Assembly (NCBI GenBank): GCA_026724425.1
Contig: JAIUCV010000004.1
Coordinates: forward strand, 9,868,001-9,932,000
Origin: Erythrophleum ivorense
Taxonomy: Eukaryota > Streptophyta > Magnoliopsida > Fabales > Fabaceae
Length of the DNA: 64,000 nucleotides
Reading direction: 5' to 3'
Shown: in pieces, positions 25,337 through 37,207 of the stretch
Numbering within the stretch: position 1 is the first letter of the stretch
Layout: each line of letters begins with the position of its first letter
Program-made: the position numbers and the translations under genes
Notes under the pieces: model-generated
The model's input: only the letters and a program-made list of their open reading frames with translations
Told to the model about the DNA's origin: nothing
Databases searched by the model: none

Positions 25337-25824
25337 TGTTTTTACAAAATAAACCAAATGTCTTTAAAACATAATTAATGTAGCTCACACATTAATTGTA
25401 TTAATTTTGTTTTCTAAAATACAAGTTGACTAATGGTCTATTGAGATGCATAAGGCCCAAAATTATTTAAAATGATCATTTAGTAATTGGGCCTCACACA
25501 CATTTAAATTTAAATTTGATTAGCGATTAAAAGTAGAAGCTATTAGGTTTTATTGAAACTTGTAATAGAAAGGTATAGTAAAACACTATTTTAAAACTAG
25601 GTTAGGTCTCTTCTCTAACCTAAATTCAATGAACATTCCCATCTAAAGTTACTAATAACATAGGGCCATAGAGAGAAAAATTTAGCCGTGCTAGATTCAA
25701 ATTTTTGCTATGGAGAAACCAGGTATATCCTAAATCTTCTATCTAGTGTTCTAAAATTATGTACTAGATCTATGTTGCTATTAATTTTGTTTTGTTAGAA
25801 TATTTTTGAATTAAAAATTTAACA
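25337..25824 (+). repeat. Right LTR of the nested-host element
   Basis: It is preceded by CAACTTGAGAG (25327-25337), a decayed form of the Copia polypurine tract CAAGTGGGAG. The start may be TGTTTTTAC at 25337 or TGTCTTTAAAA at 25359; homology with the left LTR is clear from GCTCACACATTAATTG onward. It ends TTAACA at 25824, followed by CACAC. Confidence 0.7.
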
Positions 25825-25829
25825 CACAC

Positions 25830-27249
25830 AACTACAATTACGAGAGAAGAACAGAGAGTAACGAGAAGAACGGAGAAGTAGACTGAAAATGAAAATGGTG
25901 ATGGAGTGTGAGGTGTGAAAGAGAAGTCTAATACATAGAGGTTCAATGAATGGTTAAGGAGCCCTCCACGTGTCCAGATGGAAAAAATATCAGGAGGCAA
26001 CTTAGCAATTTAAGAAAGAATAAGGGTTGGAAAATAATAAAGACAATTTTTTTGGTTGGTTTGGGTCTTTGTTCTTTTCAGTCTCAGTAGAGAAAAAATA
26101 TGGAAATGAAACCGTCCTTGGGTTGAACCGGGGGCTTATTAGTACCAGTTCAATTTAATAACCACAAGGCCATGTCCAAGTTTGGGCTTAGTGAATTATG
26201 TTTTTATTAATTATTATTATTACTATTATTTTTTAATTAATTTTCTTGTTACTTAAAGTTCCCAATTTATTGAGTCATTACATCAATGGTTGCAAATTTA
26301 AAATTTTCAAATCAGCTGTGTTAGGCAGTATGTGGAGAAGTATATTACGATTATTATTTTGGTTTTGTATGATATAAGGTTTTTTCATAATTTTATTAGT
26401 TTCAAAATTTCTTGTATTGGTCCGGACTTCACTATTCATATGTTAAAATGCCTTTCATGTCAGAACTGGAATGATGGTTCCTCTCCTTATCAGTATCCAA
26501 AGTTATAGAACTTGTGCCCAGGTCCACCTTCTATACCACTACCTACTCAAATTGGTTAGCACTTATCCTTTTGGCTTGCTCCTCAGAATACCAGACAAAA
26601 GAAACATCGCATTTTAATTTAGCCCAGGTTCGTAAATACTATATTTCGCAAATGGTGTTAGTCCAGTCCATTGCATCAATCTCGTACCAAGGTCTTCTTA
26701 GACACAATACAACATTGTTTACTTTTATTATACATTAGGAGCTTATTTCACGAGCTCAAATCTATCCATTAATAGTGTTTGTCTTTACAACTGTACATTA
26801 CAGGCTTCTGCAATGCCGTACTCAATTACCAGCGGATTTACAATACCTGCATCAGGATTTTTGGAGGTTGCACATGAGGTTTCCTTCTTTCCAAGTTTTG
26901 CTTGATCCTAAAGATTTGAATAGTTTTCTTCAATGTTAGCATAAAAAGAAAATTAGTATATTTAGTTTAGGTTCATAGAATGTTTCTTTGTAGACTCTAT
27001 TTTATCTTAATATGAAAGAAAACATCAAGATATATCCAAACAAACTTTTACCTTTTCTTCCCCCCTTTTTATGTATAGAATCATCTGTATCACAGGGTGA
27101 TCAGTTTTTGACATTGATCAGCTTCATAAGTCAGCCATAATATTTTTCATATATACTTGCACTATTATACCAAGGTTGATTAGAGAAAGAAAATAACTCT
27201 TGGAATAGAGCAAAGGACACTAGTAAAATACAGTTGTGATTGGTCATTA
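25830..27249. other. Spacer with a GC-richer block near 26.44-26.93 kb
   Basis: No gene is recognised. The segment 26440-26930 is less AT-rich and has a plausible splice acceptor (TTACAG at about 26799-26804) followed by about 33 open codons. It could be a piece of an old gene, but I could not match it to any family. The minus-strand frame at 25770-26000 overlaps the LTR end and is probably accidental. Confidence 0.35.
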
Positions 27250-28585
27250 CTTTAAAGCATAGTTTAGTTATTAAATGTAAGAAGGACATGTGAGGAATAA
27301 AAGTTCATTTTTATGATATTCAACTATAAGGCCTAATTATGCGCGCAAGTATAGCTCAACAAAACTCCCAGACTAATCAATTATATATTAGGCAAGGTAG
27401 TTCATGTAACAACATCTCCTACAACATCACATTAGCATCACCGATCCAAAAGGACCAATTTTTTTTGTCTTGAAAGGCACAATATATAAGAACAAAACAA
27501 AATGAGAGAGACCAAATTAAAACTCCAAATTAAAAGAGGAAAAAACCTAGAAAGAGAGAGAGAGAGAGAGAGATATATATATATACACAGTATGCCAACG
27601 ACCCCCATTATGAGTGCTTGCTTTCCTCCAAAAGAGGTTTAGGCCCAATAAATTTCTACATGTTGTAACTTGTATAGGTTCAGAATTTTAAATTATTATG
27701 ACCCCGAAAAACAGAATTTTATAATTAAAAATTTTTGCTTTTCGTAAAAAGCACATGGTTGGAATTGATATATGTCCCTCCAAATGGGCTTAAGTGTCTA
27801 GGTATTAATGTGATTTGGTTTCCTTTTCTCTCGTTTCTTTTCAAGTGGTATTCTTTCAATGGTATTACAACTGCAGAGTCATTGAAATTATAAATTCATG
27901 TTTCGCTTGAATTTGGGTTAAGATTTTCTATTAAATCATCAGAGATACATTTATTGATCACTGGAAAAAAAATAAAACTAAAAGTTTAATATTTGTGATC
28001 TATTTGATTACTGCGTTGGTCTCAATTTAATATTTATTTATCCTATATATGTTAGTTATTATTAGAAATGGTATAATTATCCGTGCACCTAAAACTTGCA
28101 TGTTGTTTATTATTGTAATCAAGTAAAAGCATTAAATCTTGCCTTTCTCATGTTCTATAATGAGATTAATAATTTCTTGTAAAATGGAATAAGTTTCTAA
28201 GATTCATATCAATCTTTTTGCAAACAATTTCTTGTAACACTATTTATTAATTTTCCGTACTTATTTTGTGTTGGTTAAGAATTTAATCTTCTACTGCCTA
28301 GCAGATGAGACCCCAATCGAGAATTTAATCTTTTATTGCTCCAACAAAGAGTTCCTAACAAAGAAAGGATAGCGAAGCTCCATCACCCAATCACTCTATA
28401 TCTCCCACCTTACTGTTTTGAGATCTTTTCCAATTTGTATTTTTACTACCTTTAATATGATTTTGGCATCATCTTGAACAAAGTTTATGAAAATTGCCTA
28501 GTTATGAGAGACCAAATCAATTCCATAAGGGTCACAGTCATATAGCTATTGTATTGAAGTGAGGTCAAATTCCACCGCTACAGTT
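27250..28585 (+). repeat. Dispersed duplicated segment, copy 1
   Basis: This segment matches 52503-53470 in the same orientation over most of its length. Shared strings include ACATCACATTAGCATCA, GAGAGAGACCAAATTAAAA and CTCCCACCTTACTGTTTTG. Copy 1 has about 390 extra bases near 27880-28270. A (GA)n(TA)n tract lies at 27552-27585. No coding frame or terminal repeats were found, so I cannot say whether it is a transposon or a segmental duplication. Confidence 0.7.
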
Positions 28586-28639
28586 TTACTGAGGGATTTG
28601 ACTTAGTAAGGAAGCATGGTTTTGTGATTCCCTCACTTC

Positions 28640-29000
28640 CGAATTGTAAAAGTTTGTGCTAATGTTTGCGTAATTTTTTCCCACATCATAGTGAATCAGT
28701 CAAGGATTTAATCTTCTTGCTAATCCTTCACTATTTTACATTTTCTCGTTGTGTCTCTTTAGCTAAAGCTAGGGATTGGTTTCTACATTTTGTTTCACAT
28801 TTTCCTTGTTATGTCTCTCCATTTTGTTTTCATAAGACAAATCTTTATGTAAAAGTACCAATGTTGACAACAAAGTCTAAGGTAGAGAATTAAGTCAACT
28901 AATATTGAAAATATGGTAGAATTGATCTACAGAGGAAGGATCAATTCAATAATACATAGTGCATATATAGTTAAACAAAAGAAAACCCTTTGTTTTGAGT
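28640..29000 (+). repeat. Dispersed repeat, copy 1 of 2-3
   Basis: It matches 62650-63010 in the same orientation, for example CCCACATCATAGTGAATCA and ACAACAAAGTCTAAGGTAG, and AGGATCAATTCA. A shorter piece resembles 42620-42710. The frame at 28666-28893 is not conserved in the other copy and is not a gene. It may derive from an LTR, but ends were not found. Confidence 0.6.
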
Positions 29001-30069
29001 AGTGATTGCAAAACTGAATTGGACTAGTCCATTCAACCAGTAAACCAACCCATTATCTAGTCTGAAAGAAGCTGCAGACTGGAGTGTCTAAGAACTAGTC
29101 AAATTTGGTCAAAAATTGAGTCTAAACAAAACTTGAAGCAAAGAGTCTTGAACCAACACCTTGAAGAATGTGTGACCATGTCTTTTCTAGCAAGTTAGCT
29201 TGTGTTGTTAGTTATATTGTGCACAATTTAACATAAACTATAAAGCTTCACTCAACTTTACTATAATAGAAAGTTTGATATAAACTATAAAGATTCATTT
29301 AACTTTTTCAATATAACAGAAAGCAAAATATGGTAGAGCTTAAAATCAAACCTAAAGTCTTAGGAGAGTTTATCAAGCCACTTTCCATTATGCCACCTTG
29401 TGTTATGATAGTAGGAAATGCAAAATTTAAATATAATACCATGAAAAATTCATATAAAATTTTAATTAAAATTATATTAAATAGATTTTAAAAAAATTAA
29501 TTAAATTGATTCAACCATGATTTGACTACTGTATGACCATTAAACTATGAACTACTTCCTTCTTTAGTTTAATGACTGTATTGGTTTTTAAAACATTGGC
29601 TTTAAGTACAAGAAAAAATCCAATGAACCTTATAGTTCACTATATCAATTTTTGTTGCTGTCCACACAAACATAACAACAACCTAAATAGCATGGTATCA
29701 AAAGTGTTAGAATGATCATCTTAACTACAGCAGCTCTATTACAGTTTTTGCAACCAAGAATCCTTTCTTCTATGTCTTGTATCAATAGTCACACCATTTG
29801 GATAGTTAGGACTGCTCCTTCTTACTTGCTAGCTACTTCTTCTCATTGCATAAGATAATCACATGTCCAAATGAGTGGATTCTTGCTCCTTTATCTCAAG
29901 CCTACTTGTTCCATCACTTTAGGTTTCTTAACAATAGACCTTGACACATCATGAAGTTCCTTTGCCATAGTTAGATCATTGAGTTCCATAGGGCCATTTG
30001 TAATAGAATGCTTATAAATTGGTGAGCTCTATAACTGCAGTAGTGGATAAAGTAATGATAAGTAGGGTA
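29001..30069. other. Spacer, no gene recognised
   Basis: AT-rich DNA without a convincing coding frame. A block at about 29600-29880 (AGTACAAGAAAA, AATGAACCTTATAGT and, later, CATTGCATAAGATAATCA) recurs in shortened form at about 63010-63290, so the dispersed repeat family of the previous entry probably extends here. Confidence 0.4.
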
Positions 30070-30318
30070 TTTATAGGCAAGACCAAGAGGTACTTTAATA
30101 AACATCACTATTAACTAGATTGAGCATTTAAAAGTAGAATAACGAAGTACAACAAACCCTTAACAATGAAATAATTCATCAAAGCTAAGAAATAAGGTGT
30201 ACACAATTCAATACTTTAATAACAAGACTTTCAAATTCACAAGTATCAAAAGCCCTAAACTTGACATTACAGCGATCAAATTGCATATAAGAATTCTAAC
30301 TTAACCAAAAACTTATAA
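30070..30318 (+). repeat. Flanking repeat X, left of the Copia element
   Basis: This block ends just before the Copia element and a similar block lies beyond it at 36415-36655. Shared strings include TTAATAAACAT, ATTAACTAGATTGAGC, AAGTACAACAAAC and CTTGACATTA, in the same order and orientation. The element therefore sits between two copies of one local repeat. Confidence 0.6.
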
Positions 30319-30324
30319 TACACT

Positions 30325-31142
30325 TGTTGAGAATAGTTTGACAAACTAAAGAAAACCAAATATAATACAGACCAATCAACTTGTCCATTATAGAATGGAA
30401 TAAATTTTGCCACTAGTTGACTAATCACTACAGTAGTTGAATGGTGTAACAAAGTAGTCAATTGGTCTAATGAGATAGATAGACTTTAACAATGTGATAT
30501 AGTAGTTAACTAATAAACAAGCATCAATTGATTGATAACAGTTAACTGATGACCAAATCAATTGACTCGCATGTCTTTAGAAAATGGTTACAATCAACTA
30601 GTCTTTGGAGAGTAGTCGATTGGTCAATGTGGAAAAGTCAAAAACTTGAAAAGCTATAATCATTTTTGGTATCTTTTAATGGGAGCAATCATGCTTTTTT
30701 GGTCAAGTAATCAAATGGCTATTGGATGGTTCAGTTTATCTAAATTAGCTCATTGAATCTCAAAATCAAATGAGTGAAAAGGCATGATGGTTGGATTATG
30801 AATCTACAAAGTCATGGTTTTGGTTTTGACAAAAATGAACAAATCTCTCTGTCTATCCCTATTTTCTAATGCTTTGCTTACTCTTGAAAAGGAGAACTTC
30901 TCTATTTACTTTAGGTTGTTTTCTACGGTGCTTTCAATAAGTATTAAAAGTAAATTTATCTAGACCTCGTAGCATTACATAAGGGACAAACCTTGCTTAG
31001 AGTTTTTTTCTAGAGTTCTTTCAATAAGTATTAGAAGCAAATTTGTTTAGACCCTGTAGCATTACACAATGTGATAGTTCACACATTTTGAAGCCTACCA
31101 GAGTTTCTTTGACTCCATATTCTTAAACACTTATTTTTAACA
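30325..31142 (+). repeat. Left LTR of the Copia element
   Basis: It starts TGTTGAGAATAGTTTGACAA and ends TTTTTAACA. It matches the right LTR (35494-36301) throughout with many substitutions and small indels. The block with CAATCAACTAG/GTCAATTGG-like words is a run of short degenerate repeats of GTTGACTA and its complement. Confidence 0.88.
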
Positions 31143-31163
31143 ATCTTAAAGTAAGATTTGATA

Positions 31164-31176
31164 TGGTATCCACTAC
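31164..31176 (+). other. Primer binding site, initiator-Met tRNA type
   Basis: TGGTATCCACTAC lies 21 bases after the left LTR. The consensus complementary to the initiator-Met tRNA 3' end is TGGTATCAGAGC; the first seven bases match. The gap between LTR and site is longer than usual for a plant Copia element. Confidence 0.55.
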
Positions 31177-31195
31177 TAAATTTGCTTTCCAAGTC

Positions 31196-31985
31196 ATGAA
31201 TCAAGATTTTCTGAAATTAAATTATTTTGATGGCACCAACTTTAAGATGGAAGGATAAAATGCTTTTTTTTTCCTATTGCCATGAAGATAGCATATGCTC
31301 TTTATCCCAATCTATAACCACTTCTTGTACCATCTGACAAAGACATTGATAAAGTGAAGGTTGAAAAGAAGAATGAAGTTCTATATTGTGGTCACATTCT
31401 CAACACATTATCTAATCAATTATTTGACCTCTTTACATATGTCTCATCTCTAAAAGAAATTTGGCAATGTTCGAATTCAAAAATAGTGCTAAGAATAAGG
31501 GACAACTAAGTATTTTATTATAAATTATTTTTCTTTTACTATGAATGACAACACTTAAATCATGGATCAAGTCCATGACTTGCAAGTGTTGGTGTCAAAA
31601 CTCAAAGACTTAAAGGTTGAAATTTCTGAATCATTACAAGTAGGAGCCATAATTACGAAATCATCTCCAAGTTGGAATGATTATAGAAAGAAGTTGTTGC
31701 ATACCACTAAAAATTTTTCTGTAGAATAAATTCTAAAGCATTTAAAAATTGAAGAAGAAACGAGAAATTTACAAAAGAAGCATTCAGAAATTATTTTTAT
31801 CAAAGTCTGTTATGTGAATGTAAGCAACAAATCCTAAAACATAAGAAAGAATTCTAATTATAATACTTCTAGCTAGAAGCCAGAGTAAACCTCAAAGTCT
31901 TATTACCATTGCAGGAAGAAGGGCCATTTCAAAAGAGATTAAAAATTTAGAAAGAAAGAAAGCCAGAAAATACAAATGCTGTAAA
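31196..31985 (+). pseudogene. Copia gag remnant
   Basis: Gag forms the retrotransposon's virus-like particle. An ATG at 31196 opens a frame reading MNQDFLKLNYFDGTNF; a frameshift near 31250 then leads into RWKDKMLFFF and, with one stop, AMKIAYALYPNL. This is the start of the UBN2-type Copia gag. Further on, DKDIDKVKVEKKNEVLYCG and HILNTLSNQLFDLFTYVSS match the same family. Near 31898-31950 a zinc knuckle reads YYHCRKKGHFKRD: the first Cys is Tyr and a stop follows in place of the last Cys. Several further stops make it non-functional. Confidence 0.85.
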
Positions 31986-32084
31986 CATGGTAGACACTAA
32001 AAAGAATGAGATAGTGGCTATGGTTCCTGATTTGCACATTAATATAATATTTAAGGTAGACATGGCAACAATTTCAAAGACACT

Positions 32085-33000
32085 TGATTAGTGATATGAC
32101 TCTAGTACAACCATACAAGTATGCCATAACAAAAACAAGTTCAAAACATATGAAACTATGGAAGAAGGAAAGGAAGTACTTATAGGCAATGGCAATACTA
32201 CAAAATGCTTAGAAAAGGTAATGTAGAACTACAATTTAATACTAAAAAGAAGTTAGTGTTGCTTAATGTTTTACATCTTCTTGAAATTAGGAAGATCTAG
32301 TTTTTGTAACCCTACCTTGTAAGAAAGGCTTAAAGATTGTCCTAGAATCTCATAAGATTGTAATTTCCATCAAAACAATGTTTATAGGAAAGGGATACTC
32401 TTAGAATGGGATATTCAAGTTAGGTGTTATTAATAATATGTCAAATTCAATTCATATCATTAAGCCTTCTTTTATTTTATGGCGTGATAGATTAAGACAT
32501 GTTAATTTTAATTCCTTACATTTCATGTGTGGAAATGGTATGATGCCAACTAGAAACTATGCATGTGATAAATGTGAAATTTGCATGCAATAAAAATTGA
32601 CTAGGAAGACTTCTAAATTTGTTGATAGAACAACTAAACTTTTGGGTTTGATACATTCTGATATTTTTGAATTTAATGGTGAAATGACTAAATGAGGAAA
32701 TAGATATTTCATAACATTCCTTGATGATTACTCTAGGTACACAAATGTGTATTTAATAATGACCAAAGATCAACCTTTTAGTATGTTGTCAAACTTATAG
32801 ATCTAAAGTTGAAAATCAGAAGGCAAAGAAAACAAAAATTATGAGTGATAAGGGTAAAGAATATTTCTCTAATGAATTTTTAGTTTACTGTGAAGCATGT
32901 GGTATCACCATAATAAAATGGTGTGGTAGAAAACAAAATAGAACCTTAGTTGATATGATTAATGTTATAATTTTGAATGCCAAGTCTATGGGGTAAAGTT
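32085..33000 (+). pseudogene. Copia protease and integrase remnant
   Basis: Protease is seen near 32090-32200 as YDSSTTIQVCHNKNKFKTYE, where the family has DSGAT at the active site; the Gly is lost. Near 32470-32530 LWRDRLRHVNFNSLHFMC is the domain that precedes integrase. The integrase core follows with HSDIFEFNGEM (first catalytic Asp), RYFITFLDDYSRYTNVYLI (32700-32755), then MSDKGKEYFSNEF (second Asp) near 32840, and traces of the third acidic region near 32930 (VVENKI). Frames shift at least twice and stops are frequent. Confidence 0.85.
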
Positions 33001-33514
33001 ATGTTAATGACATCATATAACTAATAGATTACCAACAAGCAAGTACTAAATCATCCTATATGAACTACAGAAAGGAAAGAAACCAAACTTAAGTTTAGTG
33101 ATGTTGAGCATATTATAGGATACTTGATCCTCAACAACAAAATGGGTTAAAGACATTGAAAAGGATTTTTTTTTGGGTATGCTAAAAATTCAAAAACATA
33201 TAGGTTATTAAACAAGAGGCTAATGTCATAGTTAAATCAATTGATGTTAAGTTATTTGAAAACAATTTATCATTAAGCTCTACTAAGATGGTAATGAGTA
33301 GCCTATCAACAAATTAAGTGTAGGTTCTTATGATCTTTTTAGTGAACTTAAAAGAAGTCAAAGAGTTAGAAGAGAAAAACACTTAGGACAATATTTCATA
33401 GTCTACTTGTTAAAAGGAGATAGGAACACAAAATTACGTCAAATACCCTATGGACTTCATATAAAAGAGGATCTAAAAACCTATAGGGGAAGCAATAGCA
33501 TCAAGAGATGCTAG

Positions 33515-34200
33515 TTTTCTATAAGAAGCTATCAATGATGAAATGGACTTAATCATGTCTAATAATACTTAGGTATTAGTTGACCCACCTTGTGAATCCA
33601 AACCTATAAGATGCAAATAAGTACTTAGACAAAAATAAATACTCTTATCGTTATTCAAACTTTTAAAACTAGGTTAGTAGCAAAAGATTTTAAGCAAAAA
33701 TAAGGTATAAACTATTTTTGACATATATACACCTGGCTAGAATAACATCTATTAGGGTACTAATTGCATTAATATCAATTTATAATTTGAGTATATATCA
33801 AATGAATGTCAAGATTGCATTTTTAAATGTTGAATTAGATGAAAAGGTATACATGGAACAACGTAAAGGGTTTGTATTACCTGGAAATGAAAACAAAGTG
33901 AGTAAACTAATTAGATCTTTATATGGATTAAACTAAGCACTAAAGCAGTAGCACAAAAATTTAACTTTGTTATATTGTCTCATAGCTTTAGACATAATAA
34001 TGTAGATAGATGTATTTATTTACAATTCAAAGATAAATATGGAGCTATTATATGCTTATATGTTAATTATATGTTAATGTTTGGAACTAACATGCTTGGT
34101 GTTAATGAAACTAAGAAATATTTAGCTTCACAATTCATGATGAAAAATCCCAGGGAAGCAATTACAATCTTAGGTATTGAAGTTAAAAGAAAATAGTATG
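33515..34200 (+). pseudogene. Copia reverse transcriptase remnant
   Basis: From 33515 the sequence reads EAINDEMDLIMSNNT, stop, VLVDPP, then LVAKDFKQK, the start of the Copia RT domain. The clearest part is 33718-33936, with ARITSIRVLIALISIYN, QMNVKIAFLNVELDEKVYME and SLYGLN. At 33975-34196 CIYLQFKDKYGAIICLYVNY corresponds to the catalytic box; the usual YVDD reads YVNY, so both box aspartates are lost. Stops lie between the blocks. The enzyme would be inactive even without them. Confidence 0.92.
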
Positions 34201-34339
34201 GGGTTTTCTAAAATCAATCTCATTAAATTGAGAAGATTCTAAATGAGTATAGGCACTTAGATATTAAAAAGGAAAAACACCCTTTTATAATATAGCACAA
34301 AAACTAGTAAAAAATCTTGAAAGGCCAATTGTATAACTT

Positions 34340-34955
34340 GAGTATTCTAGTGTCATAGGAAGTTTAATGTATGTTATGCATTGTATAAGACCTTATATAT
34401 CTTTTGTAGTTGGAAAACTTGCAAGTTACACAAGTTATCCTGATATAATTTAGTAGAAGGTAGTTACTAGAGTTCTAGGGTACCTAAAATGTACAAAAGA
34501 TCCAAGATATTTTTACAATAATTTTCTTACTATACTAAAAGGATACACCAATGCTAATAGGATACTAGTGCATAAGACATTAAGTCTATGTCTAGTTAGG
34601 TGTTTACCATAGGTGGTGGTGTCATTTCATAGGCACCAAATAAATAGATTTGTATAACTTATTCCATCATGAAATATGAATTTATACCTTTAGCTTTTAT
34701 AGGTAAAGAGGCCAAATTGTTAAGGAATTTGTTAACAGAAATAGAGTTGTAGTCACAATCAATGTTAGCCATTTATTTACACTGGGATAGTAAAGCTATT
34801 ATGTCTAAGGTATATAGCAAAATGTATATTAAAAATATTAGACATATTAGTATGAGACGTGAGTATGTCTAGCAACTAATTAGTGATGACATAATCACAA
34901 TATAGTTTGTACGAACACAAGATAACCTAGTAGATCTTTTTTTTTAAAAAAAGGA
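34340..34955 (+). pseudogene. Copia RNase H remnant
   Basis: Recognisable pieces are YSSVIGSLMYVMHCIRPYIS near 34345-34400, VGKLASYTSYPDII, then ITYSIMKYEFIPLAFIGKEA and KLLRNLLTEIEL near 34655-34750, and RHISMRREYV followed by DDIITI and FVRTQDNLVDLF near 34850-34940. The order matches the Copia RNase H domain at the end of pol. There are stops in each block. The left-over 3' region to the polypurine tract is non-coding. Confidence 0.85.
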
Positions 34956-35482
34956 TTGTCAACAGAAATGGTGAGAAGAACATCATTTCAAATGAGCTTA
35001 AAGCCTATACCTAAAGTTACTAGTAATTGGAACTTAACTTCTTAAATGAACTCTAATTAAGAAGTTTAATGGGCAACAACAAATTATCGATAACTGTGGG
35101 GCAGTAAAGAATTATCAAATTAATTCAATAATATTGTACAATTAAGAATAAAAAAGGTGAGTTCAAGGCTCTTAATGAAATCAAAGCAAAACCTACAAGG
35201 CTCTTGAGGAGTCTTTCACCTATTTTAGAAATGTTCATAAAATGTAAGGGTAGCACATGGCTAGAATTGGGTTAGTTATCTGTGAATATAAGTTAAAAGT
35301 TATTTATAATCATGTACATGTGTAATAGTTCTAGCTTTGATTGAAGAGTAGTGGTTTAATGCCTAGCAACCATATACTTATTGAAACTTTGAATTCTTTA
35401 CACTATTGAGAAGACCAAGTCTTAAGATACTTCTCATTATGCATGACTCTATAGGAAGAAATACCAGTTAGTTTTCCAAACT

Positions 35483-35493
35483 AAGTGGGGGAG
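35483..35493 (+). other. Polypurine tract of the Copia element
   Basis: AAGTGGGGGAG lies directly before the right LTR's TGTTGAG. This is the standard Copia plus-strand primer position and sequence type. Confidence 0.8.
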
Positions 35494-36301
35494 TGTTGAG
35501 AATAGTTTGAAAAACTAAAGAAAACCTAGTATAACATGAACCAATAGACTAATCCATTATAGAATGGAACAAATTCTATCCTTGTAAGTGTTAGTCAACT
35601 ACAATGGTAAACTAGTCCATTAATCAATACAGTAGCCAATTGGTGCAACAAAGTAATCAACTAATCCAAGTGAGACAAATAGAGTTTAACTCTAATATAA
35701 CAATCAACTAATGAACAAGCATTAGTCCACTAGTCAATTGATAACAATCAACTAATGACTAAATTGGTCAATCGACATGCTCTAGAAAAGGGTTACAAAG
35801 TTACCAATAACATAATAGTGAACTAGTCCTTTAATAGTTGTCAACATGTCAATGTGAAAAAATTAGAAACTTGAAAAGTTACAATCTATTCTACTACTTT
35901 TTGGTGTGAACAACCATGCTTCCTTGTTCAAGAAGTCAGATGACTATTACAGAGTTCATTTAATCTAAATTAACTTATTGAATCTTAAATTCAAATGAGT
36001 GAAAAGGCATGATAGTTGAATTATGAATAAATAAATTAATGATTTTTGTTTTGACAGGAAATGAATAAATCTCTCTCTATACCTATTTTTTGATCCTTTA
36101 CTTTCTCTTGAAGGTGGAAACTTCTCTATTTGCTGAGGATTGTTCTTTAGGGTGCTTTAGATTAATTTTAAAAGCTATTTTGTCTAAACCCTACAACATT
36201 AGATGGGGGACAAATCTTACTTTAAGGATAATGTGACAATTCACATATTTTGAAGCCTATTAAAGTTTCTTTGACATATTCTTAAATGCTAATTTCCAAC
36301 A
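35494..36301 (+). repeat. Right LTR of the Copia element
   Basis: It starts TGTTGAGAATAGTTTGAAAA and ends TTTCCAACA, so TGTTG and CAACA form the short inverted ends. Divergence from the left LTR is visible along its length, including a small indel near the PPT-distal half. Confidence 0.88.
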
Positions 36302-36414
36302 CTATAAGTATCAAAAGCTTTGTCATGTACTTCAATGATAAAATTAGATTGTAAAGCATTAAAGAATGTAATGGAATGTGATGGCCATTAAAATATCCAT
36401 ATTGAGGAGGCTTC

Positions 36415-36655
36415 TAAGGTATTTATCAGCAAATGCAAAAATATTTTAATAAACATAAAATATTAACTAGATTGAGCTTTTAAAAGAGAGAATAGGGAAG
36501 TACAACAAACTCTCAATAAAGTACTAGTTCATTAGCTATATAATTCAATACATTAATAAGCAAACTTTTTCCAAAGTCCATGTGTATCAAAAACCTTGAG
36601 ACTTGACATTAAAGCAATCAAATAATAATTCTAATTTAATCACACACTTATAATC
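36415..36655 (+). repeat. Flanking repeat X, right of the Copia element
   Basis: Second copy of the block at 30070-30318, same orientation. The word AGTATCAAAAGC occurs in the left copy (30241) and again directly after the Copia element (36307), which fits a degenerate tandem repeat interrupted by the insertion. Confidence 0.6.
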
Positions 36656-37207
36656 AACAATGCTACTATATAGTAAAATTATACACATACACACATGCCC
36701 ACACACATATATCAAACTTAATAACCCTAACTTTAGATAGTGCTAGAATTATTTATTAAGAAAAATCCTACTTTGATCTTTGACAAATAAATGAATTAAT
36801 TTTTAATTTAGTTATTCATAGATAATTTCTTTTAATTTAGTCCCTTAATTATTAAAATGCTTGTATTGTATTCCCATTCAAAATTTAACCTTAAATTTGA
36901 TAGTTTGTTGACTTGAAAGTTTTCTTGTTTATTTGGCATTTTTAACGCATACCTCCAATTTGGTATCCATGCCAGCATATTGTTAGATTTGACAAGTTAA
37001 ATATTGGATGGAGATGTGATGGAAATGTGACCTTACAAACATTTTTTTTAACAGGGGATTAAACTAAAGAAATGACCTAAGAAAGATCAAATTAAAATTC
37101 TACTTATCTATCATCCTTTAAAATAGACTTTTTCTTCTTTTTTATTTTAGTAGCTCAATCTAAACATTTTGAAAAGGAAGATTAATGGGGAATTTATGAA
37201 TCTCATC
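36656..37207. other. Spacer, 3' flank of the KCS pseudogene
   Basis: AT-rich DNA with a short (AC)/(AT) run at 36683-36715. I see no gene or transposon end here. Any polyadenylation signal of the former KCS gene would lie at its upper end, but none stands out. Confidence 0.4.

Larger units (their letters stand above)
12731..25824 (+). mobile_element. Old LTR retroelement with two nested solo LTRs
   Basis: Direct repeats of about 470-490 bp bound the element: 12731-13203 (starts TGTTAGAAAA) and about 25337-25824 (ends TTAACA). Just after the left LTR, TGGTATTAGAGTTAGG (13204) matches an initiator-Met tRNA primer binding site with transitions, giving + orientation. Flanks are CACAT and CACAC, a near match. 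Removing nested copies C and D leaves about 5.4 kb of interior, a normal Copia size, but I find no gag or pol motif there. It is either badly decayed or a non-autonomous element. The LTR size and TGTTAG start suggest Copia; that is inference. Confidence 0.7.
30325..36301 (+). mobile_element. Copia LTR retrotransposon, decayed
   Basis: A 5.98-kb element has LTRs of 818 bp (30325-31142) and 808 bp (35494-36301), both TGTTGAGAATAG...AACA. A primer binding site begins TGGTATCC at 31164, and a polypurine tract AAGTGGGGGAG at 35483-35493 abuts the right LTR. The interior reads gag, protease, integrase, reverse transcriptase, RNase H in that order, which defines Copia (Ty1). All domains carry stops and frameshifts, so it cannot move by itself. 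Flanking 5-mers (ACACT and CTATA) do not match; instead a local repeat lies on both sides, which suggests rearrangement after insertion. Confidence 0.93.

Noticed and set aside
33718..34196. Functional Copia reverse transcriptase
   Set aside because: The YVDD box reads YVNY and stops separate the conserved blocks.
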